Source of the DNA: VGWG01 sp964580075 | GTDB taxonomy: Bacteria; Verrucomicrobiota; Kiritimatiellia; RFP12; JAAYNR01 | Direction: 5' to 3' | DNA: 64,000 nucleotides | Assembly: GCA_964580075.1 (NCBI GenBank) | Contig: CAZOJL010000002.1 | Span: 1-64,000, forward strand | In this document: positions 1 to 7,686 of the stretch, piece by piece | Position numbering within the stretch: the first letter of the stretch is position 1 | How the letters are laid out: each line of letters opens with the position of its first letter | Notes under the pieces: model-generated | Told to the model about the DNA's origin: nothing | The model's input: the letters and a program-made list of their open reading frames with translations, nothing else | Database searches by the model: none | Translations under genes and position numbers: made by a program

Positions 1-113
1 CTTCTGGGCCACGCTGACGCAGAAATATTCAAGCGTGAAACCCAACACCGTTCCGACCTGTCGCAGTTACACTTGAGTTTATTCGCGGCGCAGCCGCGCG
101 GCGGGCTTTAAGC

Positions 114-148
114 TTTTCTCATCATTCCCTATTGCCTGCGGCGCGGCG
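114..148. repeat. Dispersed 35-bp repeat, copy 1
   Basis: This 35-base stretch, from a TTTTCTCATCAT start to a GCGGCGCGGCG end, recurs at 5615-5649 in the same orientation with two mismatches. Both copies are intergenic and both are followed shortly by CCCTACCT. I see no coding role. Confidence 0.7.
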
Positions 149-173
149 CCGCGGCCCTACCTCGAACCTCCTC

Positions 174-304
174 AAAGCGGTGTCGCGCGGAATACCGCTT
201 GCCACCGCACTCCAAAATGGCTGGCGCGGCGTCCCGAAGCCCTCCGTCCCGGCGGCAGCGTCTTGGAGTGCGGTGGCAAGCGGTATTCCGCGCGACACCG
301 CTTT
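174..304. repeat. Perfect 42-bp inverted repeat with 47-nt spacer
   Basis: Bases 174-215 are the exact reverse complement of 263-304. A transcript of either strand could fold into a long hairpin. The spacer is GC-rich and has no coding signal. Such elements resemble MITE-like or other dispersed palindromes, but no target-site duplication is clear. Confidence 0.85.
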
Positions 305-443
305 TCCCGGCTTCGCCACGAATGCAGACCCCTCGCAACGGCGTTGAGAGCCAGAATCGGCAAAAGGGCACGACACACATTCTCTCCCCCAACGCTCTCC
401 CGCAGTTTTCTGCCCGTTTTCGCCCCGCTTTCGAGGTTTGTCC

Positions 444-1739
444 TCACACCGGATTTTCCAGTGTCATCCGCGGGATGGCCAGGTGCCGGGCCCCTTCGCC
501 TTCCAGCAGTACGCCGTAACGCGCCGGGGCGGCGTCGCGCGGGTGCCAGGGCTTGAGTCTGCCGTCCAACAGGGTTGCCGGGGCGATCGCGTTCTGTCCG
601 TAGCGGCGGTTGAGGAGGTCTATGGCCGCGTCGAGTCTCCCGTAGGCGTGGCGTGCCGGTGTCTCCTCAAACAGGTCGAGCTGGCGGTGGCGCAGGTCTG
701 CGAGCCCGCCAAGCCAGACCAAGGTGGAGCGATAGGTCTCTCCCGGGGTGAACAGGGCGTCGAACAGCGCGCGCAGAACCGGCGCGGCTTCGCCATCATG
801 TGACGTCGGGCAGGGGAGCGGCGCGGCGGCGGCTTGCGCGGTGTAGTCCTTGCGGCGCAGGCAGAGGCCGACCTCGCACGCGAGATGCTCGCGCCGCCGT
901 AGCCTGGCCAGGGCGGCGGTCATGTTGCGTACCGCCTCGGAGAAGACCAGTCGCGGGTCGTCGCTGGGAGGTGAAAAGGTGTGGCCCCGCATCATGCTGT
1001 CGTAGCGCCGTTTGACCTCTGTCTGGATCGGGAAGACGCGCCTGCCTCGCAGTTCGCGCCACGTTTCGTGTCCGGGCTTGTGCAGGAGACGCAGCACTTC
1101 GGTTTCATCGAGGCGGACCAAATCATCCGCCGTCTGGATGCCCGCCGCCAGGAGTTTCGCCGCACTGGCGGGCCCGATCCCCCAGACCTTGCCAACCGGG
1201 GTGCGACGGAGCATGATCGTGACGTGTTCGCGGCGCAGGATGGTCTGCCCGTTCGGTTTTCGATATTTCGAACAGAGTTTTGCGAGGGTCTTGGTCAGGC
1301 TGATGCCGACCGAAACGGTGAGCCCCAGCTCCGTGAAGACGGCGTGGCGGAGCCGTTCGGCGACCGCCTCCAGCGAGGCGTCCAGAATGCCGCTGCAGCC
1401 GTCAAGATCTGCGAAGGCTTCATCGATCGAGTATTCCTCCACCAGCGGGGTGAAGCGGCGCACAATCTCGAACATCCGCTGGGAGTAGAGGCTGTAGGCT
1501 TCGTAGTCCGAGGGGAGAACCACCAGATCGGGGCACAGGCGTCTGGCTTCGTGGAGCTGGATGCCCCGCTTGATCCCCCGCGCCTTGGCTTCGTAACTGG
1601 CGGCGGCGATGATGCCGCGCTCCGCGCCGGTCACGACCGGGCGGCCGCGCAGGGCCGGGTTGAGCGCCTGTTCCACGGCGGCGAAAAAGCCGTCGGCGTC
1701 CACGTGCAGCAGGGAGCAATCTTCGTAGCGGGGGTCCAT
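444..1739 (-). CDS. dinB: Y-family translesion DNA polymerase (DinB/UmuC type)
   Basis: A 431-aa Y-family polymerase that would copy past damaged template bases. The N-terminus has the first metal-binding aspartates in HVDADGFFAAVEQ, and the palm has the SIDEAF motif (EEYSIDEAFADLDG, about residues 102-115). A helix-hairpin-helix region follows (VGKVWGIGPASAAKLLAAGI), then the little-finger domain. It is about 80 residues longer than E. coli DinB at the C-terminus. It is divergent from the LexA/UmuD-like gene at 1801, and both share the SOS-type operator at 1776-1789, so it is probably damage-inducible. No good Shine-Dalgarno precedes the ATG at 1739. The DinB versus UmuC subfamily is not settled by eye. 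Confidence 0.9.
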   Translation of the reverse strand: MDPRYEDCSLLHVDADGFFAAVEQALNPALRGRPVVTGAERGIIAAASYEAKARGIKRGIQLHEARRLCPDLVVLPSDYEAYSLYSQRMFEIVRRFTPLVEEYSIDEAFADLDGCSGILDASLEAVAERLRHAVFTELGLTVSVGISLTKTLAKLCSKYRKPNGQTILRREHVTIMLRRTPVGKVWGIGPASAAKLLAAGIQTADDLVRLDETEVLRLLHKPGHETWRELRGRRVFPIQTEVKRRYDSMMRGHTFSPPSDDPRLVFSEAVRNMTAALARLRRREHLACEVGLCLRRKDYTAQAAAAPLPCPTSHDGEAAPVLRALFDALFTPGETYRSTLVWLGGLADLRHRQLDLFEETPARHAYGRLDAAIDLLNRRYGQNAIAPATLLDGRLKPWHPRDAAPARYGVLLEGEGARHLAIPRMTLENPV

Positions 1740-1764
1740 GGGGGAAGAGGATAACCGATTGGCG

Positions 1765-1794
1765 TTGCCAGATACAGAACAAATGTTCTATACT
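1765..1794 (+). promoter_or_regulatory. Sigma70-type promoter overlapped by an SOS box
   Basis: TTGCCA (1765-1770) and TATACT (1789-1794) are 18 bases apart. The predicted transcription start falls at about 1800-1801, on the ATG of the LexA-like gene. The palindrome AGAACAAATGTTCT (1776-1789) fits the GAAC-N4-GTTC pattern of LexA operators in Gram-positive bacteria and some others. It sits in the spacer and touches the -10 box, so a bound repressor would block the promoter. Confidence 0.8.
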
Positions 1795-1800
1795 GTCCGC

Positions 1801-2391
1801 ATGTCACCTCGATCCAAACTTTCCGAACGCATTCCCGTCCTGAACGCTTACGTCCGACGCAACGGTCGGGCGCCGACGCTGACCGAGCTGTGCGCGCTCT
1901 TCAACGTGCGGTCCAAGAACACGGCCTCCGTCCTGGCGAGGAAGCTTGTGGAGGCGGGCGTGCTGGCGCGCACCGCGACCGGCAGGCTTGTGGCGCCGCC
2001 GCGCCGCGAGGCGTGTGTCCTGAGGCTGCTGGGCAGCGTGGCGGCGGGTTTTCCGTCACCCGCCGAGGAGGCGCTGCTCGATACCGTGAGCCTCGATGAG
2101 TACCTGATCAACCGGCCCGAGGCGACCTTCATGCTGAAGGTTGAAGGTGACTCGATGGTCGAGGCGGGGATCCTGCCCGGCGACACGGTGCTGGTGGAAC
2201 GGGGGCGTGTGCCGCGCAACGGCGATATCGTAATCGCTTGTGTGGACGGCGCCTGGACCATGAAATACTTCTTCAAGGAGGGGCGGGCGGTGAGGCTGGA
2301 GCCCGCGAATAGGGCGTACAAGACCATTCGGCCCGCGCATAAGCTGGCCGTGGAGGGCGTGGTCAGCGGGGTGGTGCGGAAATTGGTATGA
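1801..2391 (+). CDS. lexA: LexA/UmuD-like self-cleaving SOS repressor
   Basis: A 196-aa protein with an N-terminal winged-helix-like region (about 8-65) and a C-terminal S24 peptidase domain. Ser118 in GDSM and Lys155 in WTMKYF form the catalytic dyad, and the Ala82-Gly83 bond in VAAGFPSP is the expected self-cleavage site. The GFPSPAEE segment resembles UmuD more than E. coli LexA, but the DNA-binding domain makes it a repressor. The start at 1801 is chosen because in-frame codons upstream lie across the operator and before the predicted transcription start. There is no Shine-Dalgarno, so the mRNA may be leaderless. It likely represses itself and the divergent polymerase. Confidence 0.85.
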   Translation: MSPRSKLSERIPVLNAYVRRNGRAPTLTELCALFNVRSKNTASVLARKLVEAGVLARTATGRLVAPPRREACVLRLLGSVAAGFPSPAEEALLDTVSLDEYLINRPEATFMLKVEGDSMVEAGILPGDTVLVERGRVPRNGDIVIACVDGAWTMKYFFKEGRAVRLEPANRAYKTIRPAHKLAVEGVVSGVVRKLV

Positions 2392-2777
2392 GGGGCGCGC
2401 TTGCAAAACCTCCGGTTTGTGCAAGCGGAGGTTTCAGGTTTCAGGGGGCAGGGAGCAGGGTTCAGGGTTCAGGGGACAGGGGCAGGGTTCAGGGTTCAGG
2501 GTTCGGGTTTCGGGATTGGAACCTTCGCACCGGCAACGTGTACGAATATTCTGACTCCTGAATTTTGACTTCTCTCTTGCAAACACCGAAGAGGGGGTTT
2601 TGCAAGAGCCTCAGGGGTGATTTCTTTGAGCTTGCAGCGGCGGGGCGGACGTGGTTAATTGGCTGCGTGTGTTTGGGTTTGGGGATCTCGCCGGTTTGTC
2701 GCGCGTGGTGATGGGGGAGAGGTCCTGAAACGGACGGGCAGGCTGCAAGCCTGACACCCCTGGCAAAGGAGAGACCG
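2392..2777. repeat. Intergenic repeat cluster after lexA
   Basis: Just after the lexA stop is a hairpin repeat (about 2397-2431) built on CTTGCAAAACC and GGTTTGTGCAAG. It is followed by a G-rich tract of GGGTTC/GGGTTCA units to about 2515. A diverged inverted copy of the hairpin lies at 2576-2613. The hairpin family recurs at 5393, 11561 and 22064 and may serve as a transcript end. No gene is seen; the ribosome-binding site of the next gene closes the interval. Confidence 0.7.
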
Positions 2778-3908
2778 ATGAACGAGACGAATGACTACCG
2801 CGATTGCGTGTGGACCGGGAGCGCCCTGCTCGAACACTTCATGCAGGACGTGTTCGTCAAGCTCGGCGCCCCTGAACCGGACGCGCGCATCATCGCCGAG
2901 GTGTTGATTAGCGCGGACAGGAAAGGAATCGATTCCCACGGGATCGGCAGGTTGAAGCCGATCTATATCGACCGGATTGACCAGGGGATTCTTTCGCCGG
3001 TCACCCGGATCGACGTCGTGACGGAAAGCCAGACCACCGCGGTCTTTGACGGCCACAACGGCATGGGGCATGTGATTTCCAGACGCGCCATGCAGACGGC
3101 GATCGACAAGGCCGCTACCTACGGGCTGGGAATGGTGGCGGTTCGGAATTCGTCGCATTACGGGATCGCCGGCTATTATTCCGACATGTGTTCCGACCGC
3201 GGGATGATCGGCATCACCGGGACCAATGCGAGACCCTCCATTGCGCCGACCTTCGGCGTTGAAAACATGCTGGGCACCAATCCGCTGACTATCGGATTCC
3301 CCACCGACGAGGCGTTTCACTTCAACATTGACTGTGCGACGTCCGTCACGCAACGGGGAAAGATCGAGGCCTATGAGCGGGCGGGCAAAATCCTGCCGCC
3401 GGGGTGGGTCGTGGGGCGCGACGGCGGCACGCTGACAGATCCGAAGACGGTGCTGGAAGCGTTGACGCGGGGGACGTGCGCGCTGACCCCGCTGGGGGGG
3501 ATCGGCGAGGAAACCGCCGGTTACAAGGGGTATGGCTATGCGACCGTGGTGGAGGTGCTGTCGGCCGCGCTGTCGAATGCGAAATTCATGAAAGAGCTGA
3601 ACGGGGTCGATGCGTCGGGCACCAAAATACCCTACCCGCTGGGACACTTCTTTCTGGCCATCAATATCGAGAAGTTCATTGATCCGGCGGTATTCAAAGC
3701 GATCGCCGGCTCGATCATGCGCCAACTGCGAAACTCCGTGAAGGCCGCCGGACAGAGTCGGATCTATACCGCGGGCGAGAAGGAGTGGCTGGCGTCGATC
3801 TACCGGAACGCGCACGGCATCCCGGTTCCGCCCGTGCTGCGGGAGCAGCTTTCGGCGTTGAATCGCCGGTTCGTCCTCGACTGTCCCTTTCCCTGGGAGA
3901 AACGATGA
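2778..3908 (+). CDS. Ldh-family (malate/L-lactate type) NAD(P)-dependent oxidoreductase
   Basis: A 376-aa member of the Ldh_2 family (malate, L-lactate, ureidoglycolate and related dehydrogenases), which reduces or oxidises small 2-hydroxy acids with NAD(P). The family's conserved DSHGIGRL segment lies near residue 53, VRNSSHYGIAGYY in the nucleotide/active-site region and TNPLTIGFP after it. AAGGAGA precedes the ATG at good spacing. The stop overlaps the glycerol kinase start by four bases (ATGA), so the two are cotranscribed. The exact substrate cannot be read from sequence; the partner suggests glycerol or triose metabolism. Confidence 0.85.
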   Translation: MNETNDYRDCVWTGSALLEHFMQDVFVKLGAPEPDARIIAEVLISADRKGIDSHGIGRLKPIYIDRIDQGILSPVTRIDVVTESQTTAVFDGHNGMGHVISRRAMQTAIDKAATYGLGMVAVRNSSHYGIAGYYSDMCSDRGMIGITGTNARPSIAPTFGVENMLGTNPLTIGFPTDEAFHFNIDCATSVTQRGKIEAYERAGKILPPGWVVGRDGGTLTDPKTVLEALTRGTCALTPLGGIGEETAGYKGYGYATVVEVLSAALSNAKFMKELNGVDASGTKIPYPLGHFFLAINIEKFIDPAVFKAIAGSIMRQLRNSVKAAGQSRIYTAGEKEWLASIYRNAHGIPVPPVLREQLSALNRRFVLDCPFPWEKR

Positions 3909-5392
3909 AAGTCGTCCTGGCGCTGGATCAGGGAACCACCAGCTCGCGCGCCATTCTTTTCGACCATGCCGGCCGCATGGCCGGCATGGCGCAGCGCGAG
4001 ATCACCCAGCGCTATCCTCAGGCGGGCTGGGTCGAGCATGACGCGCTGGAAATCTGGGAGCGTCAGATCGAGGTGGCCCGGGAGGTGCTGGCGAAGAGCG
4101 AAACCCGGCCGGCGGATGTGGCGGCCATCGGCATCGCCAATCAGCGTGAAACCACCGTGGTCTGGGACCGCCAGACGGGCATTCCCGTCTGCAATGCCAT
4201 TGTCTGGCAGTGCCGGAGAACCGCTGCGATCTGCGAGGCGCTGACGGCGCAGGGCTGGGCTGAGAAAATCCGGTTCACGACGGGCTTGCCGCTGGATGCC
4301 TATTTCTCGGGGACCAAGCTGAAGTGGATTCTGGACCAGATTCCCGGCGTTCGGGCGCGCGCGCTGCAGGGCGACCTGCTGTTCGGAACGATCGATACCT
4401 GGCTGATCTGGAAATTGACCCACGGCCGTGTGCATGCGACGGACTACAGCAACGCCTCGCGCACCTTGTTGTACAACATCCGTGAACTGCGGTGGGACGC
4501 GGAGATCCTGTCGACCTTGGAGATTCCCGACGGGATGTTGCCGCAGGTCAGGCCGTCGAGCGGCTTTTATGGCGACACCGAGCCCGACTTGTTCGGCGGG
4601 GTCGGCATTCCGATCGCCGGCAATGCCGGCGATCAGCAGGCGGCGTTGTTCGGTCAGACGTGCTTTGAGGCGGGCAGCGCCAAAAACACCTACGGCACCG
4701 GCTGTTTTCTGCTGCAGAACACGGGCGCGCAGCCGACGACATCGCGGCACGGGTTGCTAACCACCCTGGCCTGGGGGATTGACGGGCGGGTGGACTATGC
4801 GCTGGAAGGGAGTGTCTTCACGGCTGGCGCCGTGGTCCAGTGGTTGCGGGACGAAATGCATCTGATCGCCACCGCCGCCCAGACGGAGGACGACGCCAAC
4901 CGGGTGCCTGACACCCAGGGCGTTTACGTGGTGCCGGCCTTCACCGGGATGGGGGCGCCCTATTGGGACATGCATGCCCGCGGGGCGATCCTCGGGCTGA
5001 CACGGGGCGCCCGGCGCGAGCATGTGGTGCGGGCGGCGCTGGAGTCGATCGCCTATCAAACCAAGGACGTGATCGACGCCATGCAGGAGGATTCGGGCAG
5101 GGACTTGAAGCATCTGCAAGCCGACGGCGGCGCCGCCGCCAACGGGTTTCTGATGCAGTTCCAGGCCGACATCCTGGGGGTGCCGGTGCGCACGCCGGAA
5201 ATCATGGAAACCACCGCCCTGGGTGCGGCCTACCTGGCCGGGTTGGCGGTTGGATTCTGGCGCAACCCGGCGGAACTCCGCGAGCACGCGAAGGGAGGGC
5301 GGGAGTTCAGGCCCGTCATGCCGGAAGCCCACCGTCGTCTGCTTTATCAGGGGTGGCAACAGGCGGTGCGGCAGACCCTCGGCACGATTTGA
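3905..5392 (+). CDS. glpK: Glycerol kinase
   Basis: A 495-aa FGGY-family kinase that phosphorylates glycerol to sn-glycerol 3-phosphate with ATP. Length and motifs match GlpK: the N-terminal phosphate loop LDQGTTSSRAILFD, the substrate region NAIVWQCRRT, and the C-terminal signature GGAAANGFLMQFQADILGVPV. The start at 3905 gives the family's normal N-terminus and overlaps the upstream stop. Longer in-frame extensions upstream lie inside the dehydrogenase gene and were not used. No glpF or glpD is beside it. Confidence 0.95.
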   Translation: MKVVLALDQGTTSSRAILFDHAGRMAGMAQREITQRYPQAGWVEHDALEIWERQIEVAREVLAKSETRPADVAAIGIANQRETTVVWDRQTGIPVCNAIVWQCRRTAAICEALTAQGWAEKIRFTTGLPLDAYFSGTKLKWILDQIPGVRARALQGDLLFGTIDTWLIWKLTHGRVHATDYSNASRTLLYNIRELRWDAEILSTLEIPDGMLPQVRPSSGFYGDTEPDLFGGVGIPIAGNAGDQQAALFGQTCFEAGSAKNTYGTGCFLLQNTGAQPTTSRHGLLTTLAWGIDGRVDYALEGSVFTAGAVVQWLRDEMHLIATAAQTEDDANRVPDTQGVYVVPAFTGMGAPYWDMHARGAILGLTRGARREHVVRAALESIAYQTKDVIDAMQEDSGRDLKHLQADGGAAANGFLMQFQADILGVPVRTPEIMETTALGAAYLAGLAVGFWRNPAELREHAKGGREFRPVMPEAHRRLLYQGWQQAVRQTLGTI

Positions 5393-5468
5393 GAGGCGCT
5401 TGCAAAACCTCCGGTTTGTGCAACGGAGGGTTCAGGGTTCGGGGTTCAGGAGGCGTTTCCGGTCTGAA
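5393..5468. repeat. Hairpin-plus-GGGTTC repeat, copy after glpK
   Basis: It begins one base after the glpK stop with GAGGCGCTTGCAAAACCTCC, then its hairpin partner GGTTTGTGCAA, a GGGTTC tract and a closing AGGAGGCGTTTCCGG module. The same modules occur in reverse order and orientation at 21994-22098, so the whole is one mobile-like or processed repeat unit. The rest of the gene-free stretch to 5813 holds the 35-bp repeat (5615-5649) and the glmS promoter. Confidence 0.75.
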
Positions 5469-5614
5469 TCGTGGCATGCTGAACTCGGATTTCCAGCGCT
5501 TTCCAGGGGTTTTCAAGAGCCTTCTTAAACCGCAAACATACACTTTCTCTTCCGTGTGCTCCGTGGTTAATCTTTCAGCTTTCAGCTTGCAGTTTTCAGT
5601 TTTCAGTTTTCAGA

Positions 5615-5649
5615 TTTTCTCATCATCCCCTCTTGCCTGCGGCGCGGCG
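5615..5649. repeat. Dispersed 35-bp repeat, copy 2
   Basis: Same-orientation copy of 114-148 with two mismatches. It is preceded by a run of TTTTCAG units (about 5573-5613). Confidence 0.7.
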
Positions 5650-5722
5650 GGACGCCGACGCCCTACCTGACGCTTCGCGCATTCCACACCCCACACCTAT
5701 TGTTGGAATTGCTGCATTACGT

Positions 5723-5751
5723 TTGACAAGGGGCGTTCGTTGTGGTTTCAT
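5723..5751 (+). promoter_or_regulatory. Candidate promoter of glmS
   Basis: A consensus -35 hexamer TTGACA (5723-5728) lies 17 bases before TTTCAT (5746-5751), which matches four of six -10 positions. It precedes glmS by about 60 bases. I see no glmS-ribozyme fold in the short leader. Confidence 0.5.
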
Positions 5752-5813
5752 CAGCACGGTGTGAGGCGTGAGCCGGGTCATGTGCTCGGGGGTTAATTTC
5801 GTGGGAGGCCGTG

Positions 5814-7655
5814 ATGTGTGGAATTGTGGGATACGTGGGGCTTGAGGGTGCGTGCGGCGTCCTGCTGGCGGGATTGCGGCGACTGGAGTACCGCGGGTAC
5901 GATTCAGCCGGGATCGCGCTGGTTGACGACGGGACGTTGCATGTCTGCAAATCGGTCGGCAAGGTACAGGGGCTGGCCGACCGGGTTGCTGCCGAATGGC
6001 AGGACGCCGTATGCCGTCGGGGGTTCACGGGGATTTGCCATACGCGGTGGGCCACGCATGGCGCGCCGACCGAGGCCAACGCCCATCCGCATCTGGATCG
6101 TTCGGGCCGGATCGCGTTGGTTCACAACGGCATCATCGAGAACCACGCGGCGTTGCGGCGGAACCTTGAGGCGCGGGGCCATGTGTTCGCCTCCCAGACC
6201 GACACCGAGGCGCTGGCCCGGCTTGTCGGCGAGTGTTACCACGGCGATCTGGCGTCGGCGGTGGCCGAGGCGCTGGGGCATGTCACGGGGACGTATGGCA
6301 TCGCCGTGGTTTCGGCAGACCATCCCGGCGAGCTGGTTGCGGCCCGACGGGGCAGTCCACTGGTCTTGGGCATGGGCTCCGGTGAGACGCTGGTGGCGAG
6401 CGATGTGACCGCGGTGATCAGCCGGACGCGGCAGGTGGTCTACCTTGAGGACGGCGATGTGGTGCACATCCGGAACGGGGAGGCGGATATTCGTACCCGC
6501 GACCGGGTGCCGGTTTCGCGCCGCGTGGACATGGTGGACTGGGATGCCGGCGCGGCGGAGAAGGGCGGGTTTGCGCACTTCATGATGAAAGAGATCCACG
6601 ATCAGCCCGAGGCGATCGAAAACGCCCTTCGGGGCCGGTTGGATCTGGATGCGGGCACGGCGGTATGCGCCGGCCTGGGGCTGTCGCCACGCGAGCTGGC
6701 CGCTGTCCGCCGCATCGTGGTCGTGGCGTGCGGCACGTCGCTGCATGCCGGCATGGCCGGCAAATACGCCTTTGAAGGGCTGGCGGGGATCCCGGTCGAA
6801 GCGGAGCAGGCTGCCGAGTTCCGCTACCGCAACCCGATCCTCTCGCCCGATGATCTCGTGCTTGCCGTGAGCCAGTCGGGTGAAACGGCCGACACCCTGG
6901 CGGCGGTGCGCGAGGCTTCGGGAAAAGGGACGTGGGTGGCGGGCATCTGCAACGTGGTCGGCTCGACCATCGCCCGGGCGGCCGGGCGGGGCGTCTATCT
7001 CCATGCCGGGCCCGAGATCGGCGTGGCCTCGACCAAGGCGTTTACCAGCCAGCTCACGGTGCTGACCGCGCTCGCACTCAAGTTTGGCCGTGGCCGCAGG
7101 CTCTCCCGCGAGGAGGGAATCGGCCTGTGTCACGAGCTGCAATCCCTTCCCGATGCGGTGCGCCGCGTGTTGGCGCAGAACGACCGGATCGCCGCGCTGG
7201 CCGAGCGTTATGGTCAGACACGCGACATGTTTTACATCGGCCGCGGGGTGCTCTTTCCGGTCGCGCTGGAGGGCGCGCTCAAGATCAAGGAAATCAGCTA
7301 CATCCACGCCGAGGGTTACCACGCGGCCGAACTGAAGCACGGCCCCATCGCGCTGCTGGACGAACACGTGCCGGTGGTGGCTTTGTTGAATGACATTCCG
7401 GGCAAGGAAAAGACGCTGGGCAATGCGCAGGAATGCCGCGCCCGCAGCGCGCCGGTCCTGGGAATCGTCACGGAGGGTGATGACGAGGCGTGTGCCGTTG
7501 CGGACGCCGTCATCGAGGTGCCGCGCCTGGGTTTGTATACCACGCCGATCGTCACGGTCGTCGCGCTGCAGATGCTGGCGTATCACGTCGCCCGTCTCCG
7601 AGGCTGTCCCATTGACCAGCCGCGCAATCTGGCGAAGAGCGTCACCGTCGAATAA
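5814..7655 (+). CDS. glmS: Glutamine--fructose-6-phosphate aminotransferase
   Basis: A 613-aa enzyme making glucosamine 6-phosphate from fructose 6-phosphate and glutamine, the first step to UDP-GlcNAc. The N-terminal glutaminase domain begins MCGIVGYVG; Cys2 becomes the catalytic N-terminal nucleophile, which fixes the start at 5814. Two SIS sugar-isomerase domains follow (VACGTSLHAGMAGKYA and YIGRGVLFPVALEGALK), and the protein ends PRNLAKSVTVE as usual. GGGAGG is a good ribosome-binding site. glmM follows after 31 bases. Confidence 0.97.
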   Translation: MCGIVGYVGLEGACGVLLAGLRRLEYRGYDSAGIALVDDGTLHVCKSVGKVQGLADRVAAEWQDAVCRRGFTGICHTRWATHGAPTEANAHPHLDRSGRIALVHNGIIENHAALRRNLEARGHVFASQTDTEALARLVGECYHGDLASAVAEALGHVTGTYGIAVVSADHPGELVAARRGSPLVLGMGSGETLVASDVTAVISRTRQVVYLEDGDVVHIRNGEADIRTRDRVPVSRRVDMVDWDAGAAEKGGFAHFMMKEIHDQPEAIENALRGRLDLDAGTAVCAGLGLSPRELAAVRRIVVVACGTSLHAGMAGKYAFEGLAGIPVEAEQAAEFRYRNPILSPDDLVLAVSQSGETADTLAAVREASGKGTWVAGICNVVGSTIARAAGRGVYLHAGPEIGVASTKAFTSQLTVLTALALKFGRGRRLSREEGIGLCHELQSLPDAVRRVLAQNDRIAALAERYGQTRDMFYIGRGVLFPVALEGALKIKEISYIHAEGYHAAELKHGPIALLDEHVPVVALLNDIPGKEKTLGNAQECRARSAPVLGIVTEGDDEACAVADAVIEVPRLGLYTTPIVTVVALQMLAYHVARLRGCPIDQPRNLAKSVTVE

Positions 7656-7686
7656 CCAATTGACACACGGAATCGAGAGGATGCAT

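Larger units (their letters stand above)
1..443. other. Gene-free 5-prime region
   Basis: No convincing gene lies here. The small open frames on both strands overlap each other, have no recognisable domain and mostly translate the inverted repeat at 174-304. The region holds a dispersed 35-base repeat (114-148) and the inverted repeat, then runs into the 3-prime end of the minus-strand polymerase gene. Confidence 0.6.

Noticed and set aside
122..519. Several small overlapping open frames
   Set aside because: They translate the inverted repeat in several frames and have no start signals.
5729..5813. glmS ribozyme riboswitch
   Set aside because: The predicted leader is too short and shows no matching conserved core.
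7390..7686. N-terminal extension of glmM
   Set aside because: The in-frame extension lies inside glmS and is Arg-rich shadow sequence; the real start has a ribosome-binding site and the conserved MGKLFGTDG.
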